64,000 nt of DNA from Mollicutes bacterium (GCA_003553945.1 PWEL01000025.1:24401-88400); one strand, 5' to 3'; positions 24,219 to 33,152 are shown, numbered from the stretch's first letter. A program made the numbers and translations. The notes: generated by a model not told the origin, from the sequence alone.

Positions 24219-25511
24219 TTATTCGATGATATCGATGATGAGAGGCGGTTTTTCGATGTACGACTCGCTGATTTCGAATGCGTTCAGGATTGTCCTGAGC
24301 TCTTCTGTGATGTCGTCCTTGTTGTTGTAGACGTAGGCCAGGACATCCCCTTCTTCGACCTTGTCGCCGACCTTCTTGTTGAGCACGATGCCGACATCCA
24401 TGTCTATGGTGTCCTCCTTCGTCGCCCTGCCGGCGCCGAGACGCATGGCAGAGAGACCGATATCAAGCGCGTTCAAGCGCTTGACATATCCTGCATCTTC
24501 ACTCTTGACCGCGACGATGTCGCGCACCTTGATGAAATCGTTGAGGTCGGGATATTCCCCTCCTTGAGCGCTGATGAGTTTCTTGAACACATCCCGAGCC
24601 TCGAGAGACTCGACTTTATTTTCAATCAGTGACCTCGCCGCATCAACGCTTTCAGCCTGTTCAGCATCCTTGATCAGATAGCTGCCGATCTCTTTGCAGA
24701 GCTCTTCAAGGTCCTCGGGGCCGTTGCCTTGCAGCGTCTGGATGGCCTCGATGACTTCAAGCTTGTTGCCCACGGCGTTGCCGAGCGGCTGACTCATATC
24801 GGTGATGAAGGCGGTGACTTTCTTGTTGAAGTTCTTGCCGATCTTCACCATGAGACGTGAGAGCTCCCTGGCATCATCGAGCGTCTTCATGAAGGCGCCC
24901 TCGCCGATCTTGACATCGAGCACGATGACATCGGAGCCGCTCGCGAGCTTCTTGCTCATGATCGATGCAGCGATCAGCGGGATGCTCGGCACCGTGCCGC
25001 TCACATCGCGTAGCGCGTAGAGATGCTTGTCCGCGGGTGCGAGCGAGGCTGTCTGGCCGGCGATGGCTATGTTGATGTCGTTCACCTGCTCGATGAAGGC
25101 TTCGCTGGATAGGGAGACATTCAGTCCCGGGATGCTCTCTAGCTTGTCGAGCGTTCCGCCCGTATGGCCGAGGCCGCGTCCGGAGAGCTTGGCGACCTTC
25201 GCTCCGTTCGCAGCGACAAGAGGTCCGAGGACGAGCGAGGTCTTGTCGCCGACGCCGCCGGTCGAATGCTTGTCGACCTTGATGCCCTCGATGGCGCTGA
25301 GGTCGATGATGTCGCCGCTGTTCAAGGTGGCTTCGGTGAGATGTGTCGCCTCTTCGTCACTCATCGACTGAAAGTAGATGGCCATCATCAGGCTGCTCGC
25401 CTGATAATCAGGGATATTACCCTCCGTGTAGTTCTCGATGAAATAATCGATCTCCGCCTTCGAAAGGGCATGTCCGTCGCGTTTCTTCTCAATGATGTCC
25501 ACCATTCTCAT
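24219..25511 (-). CDS. pdp: Pyrimidine-nucleoside phosphorylase
   Basis: 430 aa. It splits uridine, thymidine and deoxyuridine into base and (deoxy)ribose 1-phosphate. The family signature is complete: K-H-S-T-G-G-V-G-D-K-T-S near residue 80, then K-L-S-G-R-G-L-G-H-T-G-G-T-L-D-K-L-E-S-I-P-G near residues 108-130, and the C-terminal barrel-sandwich region. Length matches Pdp/DeoA. AAGGAG lies seven bases before the ATG at 25511. It follows plsC at 53 bases. Its product feeds DeoB (56-57 kb) and DeoC (33 kb), encoded elsewhere in the window. Confidence 0.96.
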   Translation of the reverse strand: MRMVDIIEKKRDGHALSKAEIDYFIENYTEGNIPDYQASSLMMAIYFQSMSDEEATHLTEATLNSGDIIDLSAIEGIKVDKHSTGGVGDKTSLVLGPLVAANGAKVAKLSGRGLGHTGGTLDKLESIPGLNVSLSSEAFIEQVNDINIAIAGQTASLAPADKHLYALRDVSGTVPSIPLIAASIMSKKLASGSDVIVLDVKIGEGAFMKTLDDARELSRLMVKIGKNFNKKVTAFITDMSQPLGNAVGNKLEVIEAIQTLQGNGPEDLEELCKEIGSYLIKDAEQAESVDAARSLIENKVESLEARDVFKKLISAQGGEYPDLNDFIKVRDIVAVKSEDAGYVKRLNALDIGLSAMRLGAGRATKEDTIDMDVGIVLNKKVGDKVEEGDVLAYVYNNKDDITEELRTILNAFEISESYIEKPPLIIDIIE

Positions 25512-25564
25512 GGTATCACTCCTTCATAAGTAATCATAACATATTCTCGACTTCCGCGCACATT

Positions 25565-26380
25565 TCATGTATTCCTGAAACGCTCTATCTGCGCCGATAT
25601 GGTGGCACGAACCTCATCTGAGAGCGCCTGTGTCGTCATGCCCTCGTATTCGGAGGGCTTTATCGGCGGGTGGAAGTGGATCCGGGCGCGGTTGCGTCTG
25701 AAGGGCCAGCCCTTCCACGTCTTATAGAAATCGAAAAGCGTTGCAACGATAATGGGCGCCTTCGGCTTCATGGCGAGCTTGAAGGCCCCGGCCCTGAAGG
25801 GAAGCATTTCATTGGAACTCGTCCTGTGCCCTTCGGGGAAGATCGATACAGGGGCGCCGTCCTTGTAGCGCTTAATCCCTTCGAGGATCGCCTTGGCAGC
25901 GCTTCTGTCGCTTTCGCGCTCGATGGGCACGTTGCCGAGGAGGTCCGTCATGTTGCCGACAAGCGGCCACGAGAAGATCTCTTTCTTGGCGATGAACAGC
26001 AGGGGTCTGTCCGAAAGCGCGACTTTGAGCGCAAGGATGTCGTAGACGGTCTGATGGTTGCTGATGAGGATGAAGGGCTCCTCCGGCGGCGGCAGGTGTT
26101 CTTTGCCGCTCACATCGACCTTGAGGCGGAGTCCGCGGATCAGAAGCCGCATGAGGCTCAAGCCGAGGCGGTGGTTCGTCATGTCCAAGGGGTCCTTCCT
26201 GCGGACCTTCGGCACCGTCCAGACGAATGCGAACAAGATCAGGATGGAGATGATGACCCCGATCAAAAGACTTGCCACCCATAAGAATAAAGCGATCAGC
26301 GAAAGTTCGAACGCGTTGAAGATGAATGCGAAAAGAACGGTGAAAATAGCCACGGAAAGAAAGAACAGCACTGTAAGCAT
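25565..26380 (-). CDS. plsC: 1-acyl-sn-glycerol-3-phosphate acyltransferase-like protein
   Basis: 271 aa. Two hydrophobic segments at residues 1-52 anchor it in the membrane. The acyltransferase motifs follow: N-H-Q-T-V-Y-D (the HX4D catalytic pair) near residue 110, F-P-E-G-H-R near residue 180, and a P-x-I-x-V-A-T motif. It transfers the second acyl chain to make phosphatidic acid. The start at 26380 has AAGGAGC and lies one base after the folA stop; a longer frame running through folA is rejected. Confidence 0.92.
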   Translation of the reverse strand: MLTVLFFLSVAIFTVLFAFIFNAFELSLIALFLWVASLLIGVIISILILFAFVWTVPKVRRKDPLDMTNHRLGLSLMRLLIRGLRLKVDVSGKEHLPPPEEPFILISNHQTVYDILALKVALSDRPLLFIAKKEIFSWPLVGNMTDLLGNVPIERESDRSAAKAILEGIKRYKDGAPVSIFPEGHRTSSNEMLPFRAGAFKLAMKPKAPIIVATLFDFYKTWKGWPFRRNRARIHFHPPIKPSEYEGMTTQALSDEVRATISAQIERFRNT

Positions 26381-26381
26381 C

Positions 26382-26858
26382 TTAACGCTCCTTCCGTTCG
26401 TAGACTCTGAACAAGAGCGGCGGTTTCGATTCTTCATGGCGCACCCGGTACGCGGAGAGGTCCACATCGGGGAAATAGCTGTCCCCTGTGAACGTATCAT
26501 CGATATGGGTGATGTAGAGCTCGTCGGCGTAAGGAAGCGCCGCTTCATAGACTGAACGTCCACCGATGACGAAGAGTCTCTCCTCCGGGGGGAAACTGGT
26601 CAAAAACGCATCGAGGTCCCTGACCACATGTGCCCCCTCGAACCCGTTCGCACTTCTCGAGAGAACATAGTTCTCCCGCTTTGGAAGCGGTCCACCGAGT
26701 TTATCGACGATGGATTCATAGGTCTTGCGACCCATCAGGACTTTATGGTTCTTTGTCGTGCGTTTGAAATAGCGAAGGTCCTCGCTGAAATGCCAGGGCA
26801 GCGCATTGTTCCTGCCGATCAGGCGGTTTCTGTCCATGGCCGCGATTATAGCGATCAT
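26382..26858 (-). CDS. folA: Dihydrofolate reductase
   Basis: 158 aa, the usual chromosomal length. Visible: I-A-A-M-D-R-N-R-L-I-G at the N-terminus, N-N-A-L-P-W-H-F-S-E-D-L-R-Y-F (with the substrate-binding acidic residue), V-L-M-G-R-K-T-Y-E-S-I and F-V-I-G-G-R-S-V-Y-E for NADPH binding. It regenerates tetrahydrofolate after thymidylate synthase; the genes are fused head-to-tail with a 1-base overlap (TGATG). Confidence 0.97.
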   Translation of the reverse strand: MIAIIAAMDRNRLIGRNNALPWHFSEDLRYFKRTTKNHKVLMGRKTYESIVDKLGGPLPKRENYVLSRSANGFEGAHVVRDLDAFLTSFPPEERLFVIGGRSVYEAALPYADELYITHIDDTFTGDSYFPDVDLSAYRVRHEESKPPLLFRVYERKER

Positions 26859-27736
26859 CAGACGCTCACCTCGGCTTTTATGGCGGGATGGGGATTGTAG
26901 TCTTCAAGCGAGAAATCCTCATAGCGAAAGTCGAAAAGGCCGCTCACCCTTCGGCTGATGTGTAGTGAGGGAAGCGCCCGCGGCGTCCTTGAGAGCTGGG
27001 TCCTGACCTGGTCGAGATGGTTCTTATAGATATGCCCGTCGCCGATGGTATGGATGAAATCCCCTACCTCGAGATCGCTTACATGAGCGACCATCTGTGT
27101 CAGCAGTGCGTAGCTGGCGATATTGAACGGCACACCAAGGAAAGCATCGGCACTCCTCTGATAGAGCTGGCAGGAGAGTTCGCCGTCGATGACGTAGAAT
27201 TGAAACATCGTATGACAGGGCGGCAGCGCCATCTTTCCGAGCGATGGCGGATGCCAGCTGTTGACGATGAGGCGGCGGGAATCGGGGTTGTGTCGAATCT
27301 CTTCAAGCACCCACTCGAGCTGGTCCACTTTCATCTCGCTTCCGGCGAACTGCCGCCACTGCTTGCCGTAGACAGGGCCGAGGTCGCCGTGCTTTTCTGC
27401 GAACGCCTCATCATGCTTGATGCGTTCGATGAATTCCTTCATGCTTTCCCCATTATACTCATCGCTCTCCTTGAAGCGTTGATAGGGCCATTCATTCCAG
27501 ATGCGGACCCCGTTCTTGACAAGGTAGCGGATATTGGTATCGCCCGAGATGAACCAGAGCAGTTCATGCAGGATGCTCTTGAAATGCACCTTCTTCGTCG
27601 TCAACAAGGGGAAACCCTCCCTGAGATTGAACCGCATCTGATAGCCAAAGACGGAATACGTCCCGGTCCCCGTACGGTCGGGCTTCTCCCTGCCGTGATC
27701 GAGGATATGCCGCAGGAAATTGTGATATATCTTCAT
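26858..27736 (-). CDS. thyA: Thymidylate synthase (ThyA type)
   Basis: 292 aa. It methylates dUMP to dTMP with methylene-tetrahydrofolate. The catalytic cysteine lies in [17 protein letters not shown] near residue 22, [10 protein letters not shown] and [16 protein letters not shown] are intact. Start at 27736 has AGGAGGG; an in-frame ATG eight codons upstream lacks one. First of thyA-folA-plsC and probably pdp-VOC. A perfect inverted repeat overlaps its promoter. Confidence 0.98.
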   Translation of the reverse strand: MKIYHNFLRHILDHGREKPDRTGTGTYSVFGYQMRFNLREGFPLLTTKKVHFKSILHELLWFISGDTNIRYLVKNGVRIWNEWPYQRFKESDEYNGESMKEFIERIKHDEAFAEKHGDLGPVYGKQWRQFAGSEMKVDQLEWVLEEIRHNPDSRRLIVNSWHPPSLGKMALPPCHTMFQFYVIDGELSCQLYQRSADAFLGVPFNIASYALLTQMVAHVSDLEVGDFIHTIGDGHIYKNHLDQVRTQLSRTPRALPSLHISRRVSGLFDFRYEDFSLEDYNPHPAIKAEVSV

Positions 27737-27758
27737 TAGGAACCCTCCTGGTCTTTTC

Positions 27759-27773
27759 ATGATAGTCTATCAT
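27759..27773. promoter_or_regulatory. Palindromic operator candidate at the thyA promoter
   Basis: ATGATAG-T-CTATCAT is a perfect 7+7 inverted repeat that overlaps the thyA -10 hexamer and the start of transcription. Its location would let a bound dimeric repressor block thyA-folA. No matching regulator is identified. Confidence 0.45.
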
Positions 27774-27798
27774 ATTCCAAGGTTTCTGTGGATGTCAG
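27769..27798 (-). promoter_or_regulatory. Promoter of thyA-folA
   Basis: CTGACA (27793-27798) and TATGAT (27769-27774) on the minus strand, 18 bp apart; the -35 overlaps the stop codon of the GGDEF gene. Confidence 0.55.
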
Positions 27799-29294
27799 GT
27801 TTCAATCATCCGCTTCATATTTTCATCGCTTCCCGTGCGTCGCTTTCTCTTTTCATCATAGAGCCTTCTGTCGGCGCGGCGGATGGTGTGTTCAAGGGGT
27901 TCCTGTCCAGAACGCCTCGCTGTCCCGATAGAGACGGGGATCTTGTCGCGGTCCTTGTCGCAGGAACGCCGGATGGCATCGGCAAGTGCTTCGAGTGTCG
28001 TTTCATCCGTCTCGACGACGGTGATAAGGAACTCGTCGCCACCATGACGGATGATGTCCGCATCCATTTCATCCGGCACAACTTCCTTGAGAACATGTGC
28101 GTAACGTTTGATTATTGCATCCCCGGCACGATGCCCTTGGGTATCATTGATTCTTTTCAGACCGTCGAGGTCCGAGACCACAACGCCAAAGACAGTGTCC
28201 GAGGCATCATGTTTCTCTTTCAAGGTTTCAAGGTAGTTGCGGTTGTAGAGACCGGTCATTATGTCCGTGTTCTTCAGATATTCGAGCTGGTCGATCAATG
28301 TCACGAATGCCGTCTCGTCGTAGAGAAGGAAGAGCCTCCCCTTCGTGCCATAGATATTCGGCAGCACGATAGGTTTTTCAATGACGTATAGGTAGGGCTT
28401 GTCATGGCGTTTGTCTTCAAGGGCGTTGATATCATCATAGAGCACGGCCCGCTCTGAAAGTTGAGCAGTGAGATCGGAAAGGTTGCGCGCATCGAGATTG
28501 AAACGCTCTGTGAGCGCATCCGAGCACTCGATGACCCTGTCGTCCTCCGTCGCGAAGACATACATTTCGCGCATGGCGCCGAGCAAAGTCTTTCTGCCTT
28601 CACGGCGGAGCGCGTAGTGCGGGTCCCTGCGAAAAACGACAACATAGAGGAGCACGCTGAAAAGCACAACGGCAAGATAGGTCGGGTCGACATAAAAGGT
28701 ATAGAAAAAGACATGTATGACATTCAAGATCACGGCTGCTACAATCGCGACACCGAACACCAGCATCGATTTCCGCCGCAGAAAGCACACACCGCTCGTG
28801 AAGCGATAATAGACAAGGCCTCCTAACGCCGATGTCAACAGAACGTACGACAACGCAGTATGGACATAGAAGAAAACACCCTGCGAGGCCTCGCGCACAT
28901 CTTCGAGCGTCGCCGCATTCGCCATGCTCATGCCGAGCACCCAACCATGGAGGTCATTCGTGAGTTGCACGAGAAGATGACCCGCAATGACGAGGATTGC
29001 CGCCTTGTCAATCCAGGCGGGGAAACTGACATCCATGTAGTGAAAGACAGTCCGGAAACCGTAGTAGGCGACAGTGAGTACGACGGTATAGATGAGTAGC
29101 TGGGCAATATAAGCCCCTCCGCCCGTGGGGACGATATGCTTGAATAAAAGCAACCATGACCAGAGCGCGATGGCGAATACAAAACGCCTCAGATAACGAA
29201 ACCGTACGTTATCCATGTAGGAAAAAAGGTGCACGGCAGGAACGAAGCTTATAAACGCCGCCACAAGGAGAAGGCCTGTCTGGAAAGACACCAT
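27795..29294 (-). CDS. Seven-TM membrane diguanylate cyclase (GGDEF protein)
   Basis: 499 aa. About seven hydrophobic segments lie within residues 1-225, like the 7TM sensory region of some histidine kinases and cyclases. A PAS-like linker (about 240-340) follows, then a GGDEF domain (about 345-490) with N-T-D-I-M-T-G-L-Y-N-R-N at its start, S-D-L-D-G-L-K-R-I-N-D in the middle and an intact R-H-G-G-D-E-F active site, so it should make c-di-GMP. The inhibitory RxxD site normally five residues before the motif is replaced by E-M-D-A. No EAL or HD-GYP domain. It probably senses an external or membrane signal. AAAGGATG precedes the ATG. Confidence 0.92.
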   Translation of the reverse strand: MVSFQTGLLLVAAFISFVPAVHLFSYMDNVRFRYLRRFVFAIALWSWLLLFKHIVPTGGGAYIAQLLIYTVVLTVAYYGFRTVFHYMDVSFPAWIDKAAILVIAGHLLVQLTNDLHGWVLGMSMANAATLEDVREASQGVFFYVHTALSYVLLTSALGGLVYYRFTSGVCFLRRKSMLVFGVAIVAAVILNVIHVFFYTFYVDPTYLAVVLFSVLLYVVVFRRDPHYALRREGRKTLLGAMREMYVFATEDDRVIECSDALTERFNLDARNLSDLTAQLSERAVLYDDINALEDKRHDKPYLYVIEKPIVLPNIYGTKGRLFLLYDETAFVTLIDQLEYLKNTDIMTGLYNRNYLETLKEKHDASDTVFGVVVSDLDGLKRINDTQGHRAGDAIIKRYAHVLKEVVPDEMDADIIRHGGDEFLITVVETDETTLEALADAIRRSCDKDRDKIPVSIGTARRSGQEPLEHTIRRADRRLYDEKRKRRTGSDENMKRMIET

Positions 29295-29327
29295 GGTTTC
29301 GTCATCCTTTCTTCAGCGGTTTGTTTT

Positions 29328-29336
29328 TATTATATC
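29328..29336 (-). promoter_or_regulatory. Extended -10 promoter of the GGDEF gene
   Basis: TGATATAAT on the minus strand lies just behind the T tract of the ssb terminator, about 35 bases ahead of the GGDEF start. No clear -35. Confidence 0.5.
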
Positions 29337-29340
29337 ATAA

Positions 29341-29380
29341 AACAAGAGGGGACCGATGCAAAATCGGTCCCCTCTTGTTT
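29341..29380 (-). terminator. Terminator of ssb
   Basis: AACAAGAGGGGACCGAT / ATCGGTCCCCTCTTGTT, a 17-bp perfect stem with a short loop and T-rich tail on the minus strand, directly after the ssb stop. Confidence 0.93.
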
Positions 29381-29382
29381 CA

Positions 29383-29715
29383 CTAGTCCTTGGGTTTAGG
29401 GCTGATGAAGCTGATCTTCTCCACGACAACCTCCGGATAGGAGAACGACTTCTCCTCGTCGATCTCATAGAAGCGCTGTCTGAGCCTGGCTTTAACGCCG
29501 ATCGTCGACCCTTTCCGGCAGTGCTCGACGGTGTTCTCCGCGATGCCGCTCCAGAGCGTGCACTTGATGAAATCCGTCTCGTATGTGCCACTCTCGGCGC
29601 TCTTGAAACTTCGCTGCAGCGCCAGCGTCACGGTCGAGACTTTCTTCCCGTTCGTTGTCTCCCTGAGTTCGGGGTCATAGACAAGACGTCCGACCAGTAT
29701 CACTTGATTGACCAA
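29383..29715 (-). CDS. ssb: Single-stranded DNA-binding protein, short tail-less form
   Basis: 110 aa, one OB fold: N-Q-V-I-L-V-G-R-L-V-Y-D-P-E-L-R, T-L-A-L-Q-R-S-F, D-F-I-K-C-T-L-W-S-G-I-A-E-N-T. It stops at P-K-P-K-D, without the glycine-rich linker and acidic D-D-D-x-P-F tip that housekeeping SSBs use to recruit partner proteins. It therefore resembles the short SsbB/YwpH class linked to competence; the housekeeping SSB is usually encoded between rpsF and rpsR. The start is TTG with GGAGGG six bases upstream. Single-gene unit. Confidence 0.88.
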   Translation of the reverse strand: MVNQVILVGRLVYDPELRETTNGKKVSTVTLALQRSFKSAESGTYETDFIKCTLWSGIAENTVEHCRKGSTIGVKARLRQRFYEIDEEKSFSYPEVVVEKISFISPKPKD

Positions 29716-29784
29716 GACGATCCCTCCTTCCCCTGCATGCTAGCATCAGGGGGAGAAAGGACAAACCTGCACAAAACGCCCTTT

Positions 29785-29813
29785 TTTATAAAGAAAGCGC
29801 ATAATCGCGCCAA
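29785..29813 (-). promoter_or_regulatory. Promoter of ssb
   Basis: TTGGCG (29808-29813) and TATAAA (29785-29790) on the minus strand with 17 bp spacing; leader of about 60 bases. Confidence 0.6.
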
Positions 29814-29830
29814 AAGTCGCATGCACTATT

Positions 29831-29866
29831 GAAAACAGCCGGATCTTTCGAAAATCCGGCTGTCTT
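29831..29866 (-). terminator. Terminator of the M16 peptidase pair
   Basis: ACAGCCGGAT/ATCCGGCTGT 10-bp stem with a TTTTCGAAAG-type loop and a short T run on the minus strand. Confidence 0.8.
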
Positions 29867-29895
29867 TTCAACACGAAGGGTGATTTCCGCAGAGT

Positions 29896-31173
29896 TCAGT
29901 GTTTTGACCTCGCGATGTGGCTGCTTATGTTTGTCATCTCGAGGCTGCGCTGCAGCCGCTCGATCTCCTCGAGCGTGATCGATTGCGCGATGTCGAGGAT
30001 ATCGTGGAAGACCATCCCTTCAGCGGCATGTTCCGTGAACTGCTGGGCCAGCGCCTCGAGGCTGTCGAGGCCGCGGATGAAATTGCCGATCATCTGGCGT
30101 TTGATGCGCCGGAAATCCGTCTTGTCGATGACGAAGTCATTAAGCGCGTGCAGCGCATCGCGCATGTAGGTCTCGAATTGTTCGGGGGAGGGGCTCTCGC
30201 TGCCGATGAGCACATGGGCGTAGTGGCGTTCGTAGGCGAGTTCAAGGCCGTAGGAGTCGTTGATCAGGTTCTTCTCGAGCATCGTCTCATAGAGGTCGCT
30301 GCTCTTGCCATAGAACATATCGAGAAGCATGGAGAGCTTCAGGTGATTGCGGACACGCCGGGAGGGGGAGTCCGGTAAGGGCGGCAGCTTGATGCCGATG
30401 AGCACGCTGGGTGTCAATACATCGAGCGTCGTCTCCTCCTTCTCCTTCTTCACCTCGGGCGGTTCATCATAGGAGGGGTAGGCGGGTCTCAGCGCCGTCC
30501 GCTCCGGGAGATCGACACAGGAAGTCAGCGTGCGTTCGAGCGTCCCCGCGTCGAGGTCGCCGACAATCACCGCGATACTGCTTTCGGGCTGATAGTAGGC
30601 CGTGTGCATCGCTTTGAGCTCCTCCATCCCGAGTGAGGAGATGCTTTCCTTCGTCCCCAGGATGTCGTCCTTCAGGGGGTGCTTGTGATAGAGGTTCTGC
30701 ATCAGTCTGTGATACTGCAGATAATGCGGATCGTCGAGATGCATGTTCAGCTCCTCGGCGATGATGTTGCGCTCCTTCTCCACCCCCTCCTCGGTGAAAT
30801 CGGGGTGGAAATACATGGAGAAAAGACGTTCGAGGTGGTCGTAGACCTTGTCGGTCGCGTGGAAGAGATAGGTCGTACGGGTATGCTCAGTGAAGGCGTT
30901 GAGCTGCGCCTCGTCGAGGCTGAACACCTCGGAGATGTCCTTGCCGTCCTTCTCGAACACCTTGTGTTCGAGAAAGTGGGCCGCGCCACCGGAGACCTGC
31001 TTGAGACGTCCTTCCCCGTCCTTGTAGTGACGGTGGATGGAACCTAGGGGGGCTGAAAGCGTGGCGTAGGTCTTCGCATAGCCCGCCTTGTGGATGTAGT
31101 AGACATCCATCCGGTCCTTGAGCGCGAAATGATAGATGGTCTCGCCGTATTTTTCATAGTCCATTCTACGCAT
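29896..31173 (-). CDS. M16-family zinc peptidase (YmfH-like, catalytic member)
   Basis: About 425 aa. The zinc site H-F-L-E-H lies in A-A-H-F-L-E-H-K-V-F with the third ligand Glu further on in R-N-I-I-A-E-E-L-N-M. It is an insulinase/pitrilysin-type half-peptidase that works with the gene before it. The SD GGGAG fits the ATG at 31173 (M-R-R-M-D-Y-E-K-Y); earlier ATG codons are too close. It overlaps the upstream partner by 8 bases. In Bacillus the ymfF-ymfH pair has the same order and inactive/active division. Confidence 0.92.
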   Translation of the reverse strand: MRRMDYEKYGETIYHFALKDRMDVYYIHKAGYAKTYATLSAPLGSIHRHYKDGEGRLKQVSGGAAHFLEHKVFEKDGKDISEVFSLDEAQLNAFTEHTRTTYLFHATDKVYDHLERLFSMYFHPDFTEEGVEKERNIIAEELNMHLDDPHYLQYHRLMQNLYHKHPLKDDILGTKESISSLGMEELKAMHTAYYQPESSIAVIVGDLDAGTLERTLTSCVDLPERTALRPAYPSYDEPPEVKKEKEETTLDVLTPSVLIGIKLPPLPDSPSRRVRNHLKLSMLLDMFYGKSSDLYETMLEKNLINDSYGLELAYERHYAHVLIGSESPSPEQFETYMRDALHALNDFVIDKTDFRRIKRQMIGNFIRGLDSLEALAQQFTEHAAEGMVFHDILDIAQSITLEEIERLQRSLEMTNISSHIARSKH

Positions 31174-32407
31174 GATCATCGCTCCCGAGTATGAAAGTGA
31201 AGACGTGTTCAAGACGCTTCGCCGCTTCGTGCACATCCTTCTCTTCTACGCGTTCGATGCGGGAGAGATAGTAGTCTTCATCAAAGGGCACATCGAACAG
31301 TGTATGCCTCAGGGCGTAGAGCGTCAGTGTCGCCGGTGAGTCGAAACTCTGCTTGATCGCTCCGGTGAGCTGTTTCTTCGCAAGGCGGAGCTGCTTTTGG
31401 TCGATCGCGCCGTCCTTGACCTCCTCGACTGTATCCTGGATGCGGCGCTTTGCGTATTCGACATTCTCCCCGCGCATCGCGGACTGGATGCTGATCAATC
31501 CCGACATCGCCATATAGCGGGCGAAGATATAATAGGCGAGGCCGTCCTCCTCGCGGATGCGCCGGAAGAGCAGCGAGTCGCTGCCCTCGCCGAGCATCGT
31601 CGAGAGGACGATCATGGGGAAATATAATCTGTCCCCGTAGTAGATGTCGGAGTCATACGTCATGAAAAGCCGGTCCTGCGCGAGGGGCAGCGTCTCCTTG
31701 ACGCTTTCCTTCCTGTCGAATGAACGCCGGACGAAGAGCTCGGAAGGAAGCGGCGCGTTATCCTTGAAAGAAAATGGAAGCGCCTCGGCGAGAGCGTCGC
31801 GGTCGAAATCACCGATGATGCTCACGGTGACGGGGTTCTGAGAAAGCATCTCCTGATGCGCTTTTTCGATATCAGACAGCGTGATGTTGTCGATGAAGCG
31901 CTCGTCGCCGAAAGGGTTGACGCGGTGGGGATGCCCTTTGAACAGATGCTCGAGATAGCGCTTCTGCGCATAGCGGGACTTGTTGGCGTATTCCGCGTTG
32001 AAGTAGTCCTTGAGGAAGCGCTTCTCCTCTTCGAGCGACTTTTCATCGAAAAGCGGCTGGTAGAGGATGGTGCCGAGCAATGCGCCGATCTGCGCATAGG
32101 TCATATCCTCGGTGAATGACGGGTTGACGCATCCGAAGGTGATCTGATTGACATGCGAGTGCCCGAGCTTCAGCGACTGCACCCTGAACGATGTGTCATA
32201 AAGGTGTTCAAGATGCTTGTTGAAGACCTTGCGGCTCGGGAACGCAGCGTTCTTCGCCCGCAGCATCATCAACATGAGATGGCGCGTCGTCGCCTTTTTC
32301 TCGCTGAGCGTGTCGAAAAACCTGAGCGTCATCTGCAGGCTCTTGAACTGAGTGGTTTGGATGTAGTGATAGACAGCGTGTGCATCCTTTTCAATGGTAA
32401 GCTTCAT
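31166..32407 (-). CDS. M16-family peptidase homologue (YmfF-like, probably non-catalytic partner)
   Basis: 413 aa with the two-domain M16 fold (L-x-F-x-x-x-x-F-S-F-K-D-N-A and the C-terminal Y-L-S-R-I-E-R-V segment). At the expected zinc site no H-x-x-E-H motif is found, as in YmfF and other inactive partners that complete the cavity of an active M16 subunit. GGAGG lies three to four bases before the ATG at 32407; the upstream in-frame start lies in the deoD terminator. Transcribed just before the active member. Confidence 0.88.
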   Translation of the reverse strand: MKLTIEKDAHAVYHYIQTTQFKSLQMTLRFFDTLSEKKATTRHLMLMMLRAKNAAFPSRKVFNKHLEHLYDTSFRVQSLKLGHSHVNQITFGCVNPSFTEDMTYAQIGALLGTILYQPLFDEKSLEEEKRFLKDYFNAEYANKSRYAQKRYLEHLFKGHPHRVNPFGDERFIDNITLSDIEKAHQEMLSQNPVTVSIIGDFDRDALAEALPFSFKDNAPLPSELFVRRSFDRKESVKETLPLAQDRLFMTYDSDIYYGDRLYFPMIVLSTMLGEGSDSLLFRRIREEDGLAYYIFARYMAMSGLISIQSAMRGENVEYAKRRIQDTVEEVKDGAIDQKQLRLAKKQLTGAIKQSFDSPATLTLYALRHTLFDVPFDEDYYLSRIERVEEKDVHEAAKRLEHVFTFILGSDDHA

Positions 32408-32415
32408 ACGACCTC

Positions 32416-32442
32416 CAAAAAAAAGTGCCGGAGCACTTTTTT
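32416..32442 (-). terminator. Terminator of deoD
   Basis: AAAGTGC-CGGA-GCACTTT with A and T runs on both sides, between deoD and the M16 pair. Confidence 0.88.
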
Positions 32443-33152
32443 TATTCTGCAAGACGGAGTGCGATCTCCATCATGTTCGTGAAAGATTTCTGGCGTTCTT
32501 CCGGGGACGTCTCCTGTTTTGTGACAAGCGAATCCGACACAGTGAGAATCGTCGCCGCCCTTTTGCCCGTGATGCGCGCATTATGGAAGAGCGCATACGC
32601 TTCCATCTCCACTGCGATCGCACCGTAGGTATCACGGATGCGTTTGAAATCCTCGAAATTCTCCCTGTAGAAGACATCCGAGGAATGGATGGTCCCCTTG
32701 TGCAGCTCGATGTCGAGGCTGTCGGCGATCTCCTCGATACGGCCGTTCAGCGTTTCTGAAGGGTGGGTGTAGGGTTCATAGGCTTCACCGGCCTGCACGG
32801 AGGCATAGGTCGATTCGCTGTAGGCGCGTTCGGCGAGGATGACGTCGTAGAGGTCGAGCGTGTCCGTGTAGGCGCCGCAGGAACCGATGCGGATGATGTT
32901 CTCCACATCATAGAATTTGAAGAGTTCATAGGAATAGATGCCGATGCTGGGCATGCCCATGCCGCTGCCCATTACACTGATGCGGCGGCCGTTGTAGACG
33001 CCGGTGTAGCCGAACATGTTGCGGACGGCATTGAAACGCTCCACGTCCTCTAGGAAGTTCTCCGCTACGTACTTCGCCCTGAGAGGGTCTCCGGGCATCA
33101 GTACGGTCTTGGCGATCTGGTTCTTCTGTGCTTCAATGTGCGGGGTGCTCAT
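32442..33152 (-). CDS. deoD: Purine-nucleoside phosphorylase
   Basis: 236 aa hexameric-type PNP. Visible: the phosphate-binding M-P-G-D-P-L-R-A-K, G-S-G-M-G-M-P-S, R-I-G-S-C-G-A-Y, the purine site A-V-E-M-E-A-Y-A-L-F and the catalytic Asp in T-V-S-D-S-L. It cleaves (deoxy)inosine and guanosine to base and pentose 1-phosphate. It follows deoC by 12 bases and ends the unit. Confidence 0.97.
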   Translation of the reverse strand: MSTPHIEAQKNQIAKTVLMPGDPLRAKYVAENFLEDVERFNAVRNMFGYTGVYNGRRISVMGSGMGMPSIGIYSYELFKFYDVENIIRIGSCGAYTDTLDLYDVILAERAYSESTYASVQAGEAYEPYTHPSETLNGRIEEIADSLDIELHKGTIHSSDVFYRENFEDFKRIRDTYGAIAVEMEAYALFHNARITGKRAATILTVSDSLVTKQETSPEERQKSFTNMMEIALRLAE

